A DNA stretch of 64,000 nucleotides from Paenibacillus anaericanus (GTDB lineage: Bacteria; Bacillota; Bacilli; Paenibacillales; Paenibacillaceae), in assembly GCF_003994475.1 (NCBI RefSeq), contig NZ_RZNY01000010.1, positions 1-64,000 of the forward strand, in the 5' to 3' direction. Below the pieces are notes generated by a model. That model ran no database searches, was not told the DNA's origin, and saw nothing but the letters and a program-made list of their open reading frames with translations. The translations under genes were made by a program, and so were the position numbers. This document shows positions 43,472-59,715 of this stretch, piece by piece; the stretch's first letter is position 1, and each line of letters opens with the position of its first letter.

Positions 43472-45157
43472 ATGGGTATAAGCCGTAAACCGAAGAAAAC
43501 GCTGTTGATGCTATTGGCAGTCATTATGACACTGTCGATAGTAGGATGTGCGGGTGGTAATAACAAGGCAAGCGAAGGAAAGGGGAACGATGGAAAGACA
43601 GCAAATACCGCAACGACGGAACCAACGGCTGCTGCACCATCGGCAGATGAGCCAGGCTGGAAAGCTGATATCTCGCCGATCACATTTGACTGGTATCTAA
43701 ATTTCGCATGGTTCCCTAATAAATGGGGTGTTGACCCGACTTCCCAATATATTACTAAAAAAACGGGTGTTGATATTAACTTCATCGTTCCTGCGGGTAA
43801 TGAGAATGAGAAATTGAACACCATGATCGCTTCCGGCAAGTTGCCTGATTTCATCACGTTGGGCTTTTGGGAAGACAATGTCAAGAAAATGATCGAGGGA
43901 GACCTCGTGCTTCCGCTAAACAAGTTAGCTGAAGAATATGATCCATACTTCTTCAAAGTATCCGATGCTGACAAGCTGGGATGGTATACTCAAGATGATG
44001 GTAATGTTTATGGCTATCCTAACTCCTCATCTTCTCCAGCTGACTACAAGACATATGGAGATGAATATGTATCGAACCAAACCTTCGTTGTTCGTAAGGA
44101 TATTTATGAAGCTATCGGTAGTCCGGATATGCGTACTCCAGAAGGATTCCTAAACGCACTGAAGGCAGCGAAGGAGAAATTCCCAGAGATCGATGGTCAA
44201 CCGATCATTCCACTGGGGCTGCATGAATTTACTGCAACCGGTAACGATTCGTTGGAAGGTTATATTCAGAACTACCTAGCGATCCCACGTGAGAAAGACG
44301 GCAAGCTGTATAACCGTGAGACAGATCCAGAATATATTCGCTGGATGAAGACGCTCCGGCAGGCTAATCAGGATGGACTGCTTGCCAAAGATATTTTTAT
44401 TGACAAACGTCCACAAATGGAAGAAAAGATTACACAAGGCCGGTATTTCGCTATGCTGTATCAACGGACTGACTTTGCAGCACAGCTCGGCACATTGCAT
44501 CAGAAAGATCCGAATAAAGTTTATATTGCTGTAGATGGACCAGCCAATACGAACTTAGACGCACCGCGCCTGAACGGCCCTGGTATTTCTGGTTGGACAG
44601 TAACCCTGATCTCCAAAGCGGTGAAAGATAAAGCGCGTGCTATCAAGTTCCTTAGTTACCTGAACAGCGAAGAGGGGAATAAAGACCTATTCCTGGGCGA
44701 AAAAGGTGTCAGCTATGATACTATTGATGGCAAGGACCAATTCAAGCCAGAAGTATTTGATTTGATGAATAAAGACCGCTCGGCATTCGATAAGCAATAC
44801 GGCTCCTCTTTTACCTTCTGGATGCTACAGAATACAAATATCACCAATCAATGGGCTCCTAAAGCGGTAGAACCATACAAACAACTCGAAGATTGGACGA
44901 AAGGAAAAGCGTACAGTAACTCGGAGTTCGACCAAATAGACCCTTTAGGCAACTCTCCTGAAGGTATCATAGGCGCTAAAGTTAAAGAGTTACGCGGCAA
45001 AAGCTTTCCGAAGCTGCTAATGGCTTCTTCCGATGCGGAGTTCGATAAAATTTGGACTGAGTATATCAACAAACAAAATGAATTGGGTATCGACAAGTTC
45101 TTCTCGTACCAACAAGTTCAATACGAGAAAAATAAGAAGAAGCTTGGTATGGAATAA
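43472..45157 (+). CDS. Extracellular solute-binding lipoprotein, LplA type (locus 2)
   Basis: 561 residues. The signal peptide ends in the lipobox IVGCAGG, followed by a low-complexity linker and a large sugar-binding fold (KLNTMIASGKLPDFITLGFW; GISGWTVTLISKAVKDKARA). It captures the substrate for the two permeases. RBS: AAAGGGGT. A perfect hairpin follows the stop and limits read-through into the kinase gene. Confidence 0.88.
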   Translation: MGISRKPKKTLLMLLAVIMTLSIVGCAGGNNKASEGKGNDGKTANTATTEPTAAAPSADEPGWKADISPITFDWYLNFAWFPNKWGVDPTSQYITKKTGVDINFIVPAGNENEKLNTMIASGKLPDFITLGFWEDNVKKMIEGDLVLPLNKLAEEYDPYFFKVSDADKLGWYTQDDGNVYGYPNSSSSPADYKTYGDEYVSNQTFVVRKDIYEAIGSPDMRTPEGFLNALKAAKEKFPEIDGQPIIPLGLHEFTATGNDSLEGYIQNYLAIPREKDGKLYNRETDPEYIRWMKTLRQANQDGLLAKDIFIDKRPQMEEKITQGRYFAMLYQRTDFAAQLGTLHQKDPNKVYIAVDGPANTNLDAPRLNGPGISGWTVTLISKAVKDKARAIKFLSYLNSEEGNKDLFLGEKGVSYDTIDGKDQFKPEVFDLMNKDRSAFDKQYGSSFTFWMLQNTNITNQWAPKAVEPYKQLEDWTKGKAYSNSEFDQIDPLGNSPEGIIGAKVKELRGKSFPKLLMASSDAEFDKIWTEYINKQNELGIDKFFSYQQVQYEKNKKKLGME

Positions 45158-45165
45158 ATAGATTT

Positions 45166-45196
45166 CCCAAAAGCCCGCTACCCGCGGGCTTTTGGG
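45166..45196 (+). terminator. Terminator/attenuator between binding protein and YesM
   Basis: CCCAAAAGCCCGC pairs perfectly over 13 bp with GCGGGCTTTTGGG around a 5-base loop. There is no T-run after it, so it may reduce rather than stop transcription. Confidence 0.7.
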
Positions 45197-45236
45197 CTAT
45201 TGTCAAAATGATGTTCAGCGAGGTGGACAATACAGC

Positions 45237-47135
45237 GTGAAACCGGGTAAGCGTACAGCTGCTATATGGGATTCGTTCACTTATTGGTGGGGGCGCCGCT
45301 CACTTCAGAGCCGTCTAATCGCCGCTTATATTTTCATTATTCTGGGGCCCTGCTTAATGGTGTCCGTTTTTTCGTACAGGGCTATTAATAATACGTACAT
45401 TCGGAACGCAGTCGATAAGAATAACAATTTGTTGCAAATGGAAAAGTTGTACATTAATACTCAGGTTGAATCAATGGCTGCGGCAGCTCAAGTGGCTTAT
45501 AACGACCCGGAAGTACGGGATTATCTCGCAAATACTACAGAGCCGGACCTTGGGGAGTTGGTTAAGTTTAATACTGAGGTCTTTATAAATATGACGCGCA
45601 TCCAGTACATCAATCCTAACATTGAACATTTACGATTGTATTCGAAAAGCAATATCCATGAGATTTGGCCGATTTTTTTCCGTGAGAATCGTGTATCCTC
45701 AGAGCCATGGTACCAGAAGGCGAAGGAGATAAAAGGAGAAGAATCGTGGTCTTTTATGAGAAATGACCCTGATCCTATGATGCGATATGTTGAGCAGACC
45801 CCGAAGCTTGCTCCGAAAGTTTCTCTACTGCTCGAAATGAGTAGACCGACGAATAATCATATTGGGATGATTCAGGTCGATATGCTGCTGGAACGTTTTA
45901 CACCCAAGACGTACTCTAATTTACAGAATAGTCAATCTCAAATGTTTCTTGTCGATGCGGAGATGCAGCTGTTTACGCGTTCAAATGATTCATTTCTGCA
46001 GGATAATAGAGACATGGCACATGCTATTGCGGAACGTTTACAGTTATATCGCAAGAGCGGGGAATGGGATATTCAATATTCGGAGAATGGCAAGTCCTTT
46101 CTTCTTATTAATACACCGATAGATCGAGTTGATGCTTTTCTAGTGAATGTAGTATCGATGGACGGTGTAATAAAGGAAATCTCCCGTACACGCAACTTAA
46201 TTATCGGGGCTAATGTCGGGTTTATTTTCCTAGTTACCGTGATTGCCTATGTATTAAATGCATTTATCCTAAAAAATTTACGTCGGTTGACAGAAGCTAT
46301 GAAGAAGGTACGCAGGGGTGAAGCATATAACGGAATTACGATACGAGGTGGAGGGGAAGTCGGTGAGCTAGCTCATCATTTCTCTAAATTGATGAACACG
46401 ATAAATACACTCGTAGCTCAAGCTGTGCAGAAGCAAGTTCTGTCAAAAGAAGCCGAACTTCGTACGTTACATAATCAAATCGACACTCATTTTCTATATA
46501 ATACTTTGGAAAATATTAAAATGCTCGCTGAAATCGAGAATCAGCAAGCGATTTCGGATGCATTGACTTCGCTCGGAGGGATGATGCGATATAATTTCAA
46601 ATGGTCCAGTGAGTATGTGAAGCTTCGCGATGAAATCCGCCATATAGAGAACTACATTGAAGTGATGAATATTCGGTTCGAGCATCCTATTAAACTAGTG
46701 ATTCATGTTGAGATGTGTTACTTGGAACTGGAGGTGCTTAAGATGTCACTACAACCTATTGTGGAGAATAGCGTCAAGCATGCTTGGACGGGGGTGGAGG
46801 AGGAACTAGAGGACCGAATCATCCAAATTGATATTTCGGAAACCGAAGGTGATATCTACGTTTCGATCTGTGACAATGGGATGGGTATTGAACCACAGAC
46901 ATTGTCTGCTCTAGGCGAAGCTATTTATTCCAAGATTCGGCTTAGCTCCGAATTAAATGGACCGCGGGGTGGTGTCGTTCGAGCAGGAGGAATTGGATTG
47001 CGGAATGTATGTCAGCGATTGCAGTTATTTTACGGAGATGAATATGGTCTCAAGCTAGAAAGTGAGATTGGGATAGGGACAACAGTGTCCATGATTTTGC
47101 CGAAAGTACTATTAACGGGAGACAAACAATCATGA
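45237..47135 (+). CDS. Sensor histidine kinase, YesM type (locus 2)
   Basis: About 632 residues from the GTG at 45237, which has CGAGGTGG upstream; the open frame extends back to a TTG at 45192. Two membrane segments surround a ~260-residue external sensor. HAMP (KNLRRLTEAMKKVRRGEAYN), HisKA_internal (NQIDTHFLYNTLENI) and HATPase parts (PIVENSVKHAW; DNGMGI) follow. The phospho-acceptor motif reads DTHFLYN where most YesM proteins have NPHFLYN. The stop overlaps the regulator start. Confidence 0.88.
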   Translation: MKPGKRTAAIWDSFTYWWGRRSLQSRLIAAYIFIILGPCLMVSVFSYRAINNTYIRNAVDKNNNLLQMEKLYINTQVESMAAAAQVAYNDPEVRDYLANTTEPDLGELVKFNTEVFINMTRIQYINPNIEHLRLYSKSNIHEIWPIFFRENRVSSEPWYQKAKEIKGEESWSFMRNDPDPMMRYVEQTPKLAPKVSLLLEMSRPTNNHIGMIQVDMLLERFTPKTYSNLQNSQSQMFLVDAEMQLFTRSNDSFLQDNRDMAHAIAERLQLYRKSGEWDIQYSENGKSFLLINTPIDRVDAFLVNVVSMDGVIKEISRTRNLIIGANVGFIFLVTVIAYVLNAFILKNLRRLTEAMKKVRRGEAYNGITIRGGGEVGELAHHFSKLMNTINTLVAQAVQKQVLSKEAELRTLHNQIDTHFLYNTLENIKMLAEIENQQAISDALTSLGGMMRYNFKWSSEYVKLRDEIRHIENYIEVMNIRFEHPIKLVIHVEMCYLELEVLKMSLQPIVENSVKHAWTGVEEELEDRIIQIDISETEGDIYVSICDNGMGIEPQTLSALGEAIYSKIRLSSELNGPRGGVVRAGGIGLRNVCQRLQLFYGDEYGLKLESEIGIGTTVSMILPKVLLTGDKQS

Positions 47136-48682
47136 TGAAACTGCTAATCGTAGATGATGAGAAAAATATTCGTAATGGTCTCAAAGTAATGATCGAGCGG
47201 AATTATCCTTCGACATATAACATCGTACTCGCTGGCAACGGAGCAGAAGCGCTGAAGCTATTCCGGAGTGAACCAGCTGATATTATTATTACTGATATCC
47301 GTATGCCAGTAATGGATGGAATGGAGCTTTTAGAGCAGTTATCTTTGGATACGAGTGTTGAAAATAGACCTGAAATTGTGATACTAAGTGGCTATGATGA
47401 TTTCCAATATGCAAAAAGCGCAATTCGTTACCGTGTTAAAGAGTATCTACTCAAGCCCATTCGCCGGGACGAACTGTTCAAGATTTTGGAGCAAATTAAT
47501 CAGGAAATGATGGAACGAGACTCTAGTATCCGCAAGACAGAGCAGGAAATGGAAGCTTTTCTCCAGAAACTTCGCTCTAGCCGGATACAGAGCCTGTTAA
47601 TACAGGAAGAAGTACAACTGGAGTCCGAGCATGAGGATGAGTTGAAGGGTTTCGTCGTACCTTTTACTATAGGTGTGCTGAATTATCATTACAACGATGG
47701 AAAGCGAATGAAATCGGGTGAGTTAAGGGTAATTGCCGAACGACTTGTGGGACCACTAGAGAAGAAATTTACAGAAGTTATTACGGACTGGGATGGGAAG
47801 TTGGTGTTGTTTGGTAGAAATAAGCAATGTTTCACTGAGTTAGCACATCGTGCTGAATTTAAGGAATTAACTGGTTTACTCATAGGGATCAGTAGCGAAG
47901 GCAACACAATGAATGATATCCGTGGCTGCTATAAGGAAGCCTGCAGGGCATTACAGTATAGTATTCTGTATTCTCGTGCTAATCTTATAGATTATGATGA
48001 TTTGAAACAGGGACGTCTTTGCTTCCCATCTCCAGATGAGGAAATTCGCAAGTTGCTAAATATGTTGGGTACAGAACGGGAAAAGGAAATGAAGAACCTG
48101 CTAGCTGTTATTTTTCAGATAGAGCATTTGAAACTCCTGGATCTATCATATCTAGAAGTAGTGGGCCGAGGCATCAACGAAAGGGTATTAGATGAGGTAT
48201 TCCGTGTTCATGGAGAATCATCTGTAGAAGTGTTGAAGCTGTACCGTCAAGTAGGTAGTATGTATAATTTCCGCCATTTTCATGATTATTACCGTGCACT
48301 GGAGCATTTGCTCATCTCTGTGAACGATTATATTATAGCGGTACGTTCGGCTCACACCGAACATGCAGATATGAAGGAAGCGCTAGCTTATATTGAAGCC
48401 AATTATCAACGACCTATTAATATGGCAATGGTTAGCAATCATGTGTCACTGAGTTATTCCTATTTCAGTGAGGCATTTAAGGCCAATATTGGTGAAAGCT
48501 TTGTCTTATATTTAAAAAAAGTGCGAATTCGTCACGCCAAAGAGTTACTGACTACAACCCACTACAAGCTTGCTGAGGTTTCGGAGACGGTTGGATTCGA
48601 GAACAGCAAGCAGTTCGCTCGTGTTTTTAGAGAGCTAGAGGGCATCTCTCCTGGTGAATTCAGGGCGAAGGCGCAGCAGTAG
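47132..48682 (+). CDS. Response regulator, YesN type (locus 2)
   Basis: 516 residues. The receiver domain has LLIVDDEKNIRNGL, the phosphoacceptor Asp in IIITDIRMPVMDG and Lys in YLLKPIRRDE. The C-terminal AraC HTH pair is INMAMVSNHVSLSYSYFSEA and LAEVSETVGFENSKQFARVF. It overlaps the kinase by four bases and probably activates the operon at 41469. No clear terminator follows it. Confidence 0.88.
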   Translation: MMKLLIVDDEKNIRNGLKVMIERNYPSTYNIVLAGNGAEALKLFRSEPADIIITDIRMPVMDGMELLEQLSLDTSVENRPEIVILSGYDDFQYAKSAIRYRVKEYLLKPIRRDELFKILEQINQEMMERDSSIRKTEQEMEAFLQKLRSSRIQSLLIQEEVQLESEHEDELKGFVVPFTIGVLNYHYNDGKRMKSGELRVIAERLVGPLEKKFTEVITDWDGKLVLFGRNKQCFTELAHRAEFKELTGLLIGISSEGNTMNDIRGCYKEACRALQYSILYSRANLIDYDDLKQGRLCFPSPDEEIRKLLNMLGTEREKEMKNLLAVIFQIEHLKLLDLSYLEVVGRGINERVLDEVFRVHGESSVEVLKLYRQVGSMYNFRHFHDYYRALEHLLISVNDYIIAVRSAHTEHADMKEALAYIEANYQRPINMAMVSNHVSLSYSYFSEAFKANIGESFVLYLKKVRIRHAKELLTTTHYKLAEVSETVGFENSKQFARVFRELEGISPGEFRAKAQQ

Positions 48683-48847
48683 ACTCTTCCAATGAGATCA
48701 AAGGAACTTCAGAATGAATAATGAAACTTCATGGGTCATCAACTAACTTATTAAATCCCCACAAGTTATCAATTCCACCTGACATACTCTATAGGCTGGT
48801 AAATTATCCTTGTATTTACGGGCAAATGGAATATAAATTATTATTTA

Positions 48848-48878
48848 TTGCCAATATAATTCAACTTTCTGATATAAT
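48848..48878 (+). promoter_or_regulatory. Promoter of pdxK
   Basis: TATAAT at 48873-48878 is a perfect -10 element. TTGCCA at 48848-48853 is a possible -35 with a long 19-base spacer. The 247 bases between the YesN stop and pdxK hold no supported gene. Confidence 0.5.
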
Positions 48879-48929
48879 AAGGCAAGTGTTTTTAGGAATT
48901 GAATTCAAAATATAAGGAGAATTATTTTG

Positions 48930-49751
48930 ATGAGTGTACGAAAAACGTTAACCGTTGCGGGTAGTGATTCTAGTGGTGGAGCAGGTATTCAAGCTGATTT
49001 GAAAACCTTTCAGGAATATGGAACTTATGGATTCAGTGCCCTTACAACAATTGTAACTATGGATCCGGATAATGGTTGGCACCATAAGGTCTATCCTATG
49101 GATGCAACGCTTGTAGCTGAACAATTGAAGACGATTTTAGCTGGCGGTCCAGTGGACGCTATGAAAACTGGGATGTTAGGCAGCGTAGACATCATAAAAG
49201 TGGTGGAGTCAACGATTTTAGCTAATCAACAAAAAAATGTTGTCATTGACCCTGTTATGGTTTGTAAAGGGGAAGACGAAGTTTTGAATCCCGATAGTGC
49301 GGATGCGCTTCGTGATTTATTACTACCTCTTGCTACTGTAACGACACCTAATCTTTTTGAAGCGGGTGTATTATCAGGTCTAGGTAAGCTCTCTTCTATT
49401 GAAGACATGAAACAAGCTGCGAAGAAAATCCATGAACTAGGCGCAGCGAACGTAGTCATTAAAGGCGGAAAAGCCTTAGATGGAGAAAAGGCTATCGATC
49501 TGTTTTATGATGGTACTGAGTTTATTATTTATGAAACTACAAAAATTGAGCCAGCACATAACCATGGTGCAGGTTGTACCTTTGCTGCCGCTATAACTGG
49601 TGGTTTAGCGAATGGACTAAGCGTGCGCGAAGCTGTGGCTAAAGCCAAAGATTTTGTAACAGAAGCAATCCGTGCAGGATATCAATTTAATGAATATGTT
49701 GGACCTGTTTTCCATGGTGGGTACCGTTTGAACGGTGCTGACAAAGCTTAG
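48930..49751 (+). CDS. pdxK: Pyridoxine/hydroxymethylpyrimidine kinase PdxK
   Basis: 273 residues from the ATG at 48930, with AAGGAGA upstream. It belongs to the ThiD-like ribokinase family: AGSDSSGGAGIQADLKTFQE at the N-terminus, DPVMVCKGEDEV in the middle, and the catalytic HNHGAGCTFAAA near the C-terminus. The sequence is closest to the B. subtilis pyridoxal kinase PdxK (formerly called a ThiD homologue), which phosphorylates pyridoxal and HMP in B6 salvage. It is monocistronic between a promoter and a terminator. The choice between PdxK and ThiD rests on remembered sequence. Confidence 0.85.
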   Translation: MSVRKTLTVAGSDSSGGAGIQADLKTFQEYGTYGFSALTTIVTMDPDNGWHHKVYPMDATLVAEQLKTILAGGPVDAMKTGMLGSVDIIKVVESTILANQQKNVVIDPVMVCKGEDEVLNPDSADALRDLLLPLATVTTPNLFEAGVLSGLGKLSSIEDMKQAAKKIHELGAANVVIKGGKALDGEKAIDLFYDGTEFIIYETTKIEPAHNHGAGCTFAAAITGGLANGLSVREAVAKAKDFVTEAIRAGYQFNEYVGPVFHGGYRLNGADKA

Positions 49752-49780
49752 GATTAGAAGGTTATACGATAATGACAAAG

Positions 49781-49824
49781 AAAAAACAAGCAGAATGTCC
49801 CATTGGGGCTCTGCTTGTTTTTTT
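49781..49824. terminator. Bidirectional terminator between pdxK and the collagen gene
   Basis: AAAAAACAAGCAGA pairs perfectly with TCTGCTTGTTTTTT. A-rich and T-rich sides serve both converging genes. Confidence 0.9.
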
Positions 49825-49829
49825 ACCGT

Positions 49830-52901
<3,072 letters not shown>

Positions 52902-52932
52902 CTATAAATACAGCTTTAGAAGGGATGCCGAG

Positions 52933-53619
52933 ATGGAGAAAAGGAAACTAAAGAAACCTGAAGCTATCATTTTTGATATGGATGGCACATTATTTAAAAC
53001 TGAAACGCTGCTTATTCCCGTCTATCATCGGGTTTTTGATCAGTTACGAGCAGAAGGTTTATATTCAGGGGAAACGCCACCAGAGGAGATCATTTTAAGC
53101 TGTCTGGGTATGTTGCTGGATCAAATCTGGAAAAAGGTACTTCCAAATCATGATGAAATCGTTCACCGCCGTGCGGACGAACTATTACTTCAACTTGAGC
53201 ACGAGGGATTGAAAGAGTATGTTACGGAGTTATATCCGAAGGTAGAGGATACGCTAGCTCAATTAAGAGAGCGGGGGGTACGTTTATTTGTTGCTAGTAA
53301 TGGGCTGGAGCTATATGTGAAAGATGTTGCCGAAACTCATGAAATAATATCTTTTTTTGAAGGTGTCTATAGCGCAGGAGAACATAAAACAAGTACTAAA
53401 GTTGACTTGGTCAAGTTGTTGCTAAATAACCATGGAGTGAACAACGCATGGATGGTCGGAGACCGCTCATCTGATGTGGAGGCAGGGAAGCAGAATGGTC
53501 AGAGCGTTATTGGTTGTGCATATGCGGGTTTCGGTGCGGATACGGAATTAGTCGGAGCTGATGCTTTGATCTCTTCATTTGATGAGTTGATTCAATTGTA
53601 TGATGAGGCTATCTCTTAA
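52933..53619 (+). CDS. HAD-family hydrolase, phosphoglycolate-phosphatase-like
   Basis: 228 residues from the ATG at 52933. Motif I is IIFDMDGTLFKTE (both catalytic Asp), motif II is FVASNG, motif III Lys is in KTSTKVDL and motif IV is MVGDRSSDVEAG. A helical cap follows motif I. The substrate is a small phosphate ester, not predictable. RBS is AAGGGATG. It is divergent from the collagen gene and may be unrelated to it. Confidence 0.82.
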   Translation: MEKRKLKKPEAIIFDMDGTLFKTETLLIPVYHRVFDQLRAEGLYSGETPPEEIILSCLGMLLDQIWKKVLPNHDEIVHRRADELLLQLEHEGLKEYVTELYPKVEDTLAQLRERGVRLFVASNGLELYVKDVAETHEIISFFEGVYSAGEHKTSTKVDLVKLLLNNHGVNNAWMVGDRSSDVEAGKQNGQSVIGCAYAGFGADTELVGADALISSFDELIQLYDEAIS

Positions 53620-53635
53620 AAAAATCACAACAAAT

Positions 53636-53685
53636 AAAAAGCAGCAAGTTTCCAGATTATTGGTTACTTACTGCTTTTTATTTTG
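53636..53685. terminator. Bidirectional terminator between HAD gene and small collagen-domain gene
   Basis: TAAAAAGCAG pairs with CTGCTTTTTA, with an inner AAGT / ACTT pair, flanked by A-rich and T-rich ends for both converging genes. Confidence 0.75.
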
Positions 53686-53716
53686 ATAGTTATGTTAATT
53701 ATGCATACTTCTAGAA

Positions 53717-54019
53717 TTACTTCTTAATAGCTCGAACTACAGTATCTAATTTATCGACAAGAATAAACTCCTTCTTTGCAACGGTTCGCAGAGTATCTCG
53801 AACACTTGAATTTACCCTTAGGATATCGTCGAGTGTAGCTGAAGGAGGGGTGACGCCTGGCAAAGTACCTAATACATATTGAAGCTTTTCACCTTCGGCA
53901 TTAATTATATGACTGAGTCCCAATTCCTCCATTGCGATAGATGCCAAGATTAGATTAATTGCATCATCTCTAGTTAAAGTAATGGTAGGAGTAATATTAG
54001 GAATATTGGCTTGTGACAA
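53717..54019 (-). CDS. Stand-alone N-terminal domain of the collagen-like spore proteins
   Basis: 100 residues with a TTG start at 54019 and AAGGAGGG upstream. It is almost entirely the N-terminal domain of the two collagen proteins ([40 protein letters not shown]), with no collagen repeat or C-terminal domain, ending in a Lys-rich helix. A sigma-K-type promoter precedes it. It may be a cap or basal-layer subunit that shares the assembly contact of the two fibres. The domain is known in Paenibacillus and related spores, but its function is not established. Confidence 0.8.
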   Translation of the reverse strand: MSQANIPNITPTITLTRDDAINLILASIAMEELGLSHIINAEGEKLQYVLGTLPGVTPPSATLDDILRVNSSVRDTLRTVAKKEFILVDKLDTVVRAIKK

Positions 54020-54049
54020 TAAAATCCCTCCTTATCATGTGGATTACAG

Positions 54050-54077
54050 TAGTTTATGAGGGAAGTGGTAGGAAAGT
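54050..54077 (-). promoter_or_regulatory. Sigma-K-type promoter of the 100-residue protein
   Basis: On the minus strand AC at 54077-54076, 17 bases, then CATAAACTA at 54058-54050. This matches the sporulation sigma-K pattern AC-N16/17-CATANNNTA exactly. It lies 31 bases before the TTG start. Confidence 0.65.
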
Positions 54078-54244
54078 GACAGAATCGAAGTACATATTTA
54101 GTACAAGGAGAGTATGCCTATTCCCTGGCCCGGTGGACAATAATTTATGATGGAAATAGCTTTTGAATCCTATCAAACTATTACCATTTAATTTGATGAA
54201 ATGATAGTTTGAGAATAAAATCTTACATATGTTTGGCTATAAAA

Positions 54245-54309
54245 AACCTTAGCTAAACAGTGTAAGGTATATGATCGAATGTACTCGATCTACACTGTTT
54301 AAGCTAAGG
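54245..54309 (-). terminator. Long hairpin terminator of the large collagen gene
   Basis: ACCTTAGCT-AAACAGTGTA pairs with TACACTGTTT-AAGCTAAGGT around an inner GATCGA / TCGATC pairing. On the minus strand TTTTTT follows directly, so it ends the collagen gene that stops at 54357. The remaining sequence from 54078 to 54244 holds no visible gene. Confidence 0.8.
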
Positions 54310-54356
54310 TATAATTGCGCTTTAGGGCACAACGTTATAAGAGAAAAATCTAGATT

Positions 54357-59712
<5,356 letters not shown>

Positions 59713-59715
59713 TAA

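Noticed and set aside
48721-48915. Open frame of 64 codons before pdxK
   Set aside because: Covers the pdxK promoter and has no ribosome binding site; the translation shows no family features.
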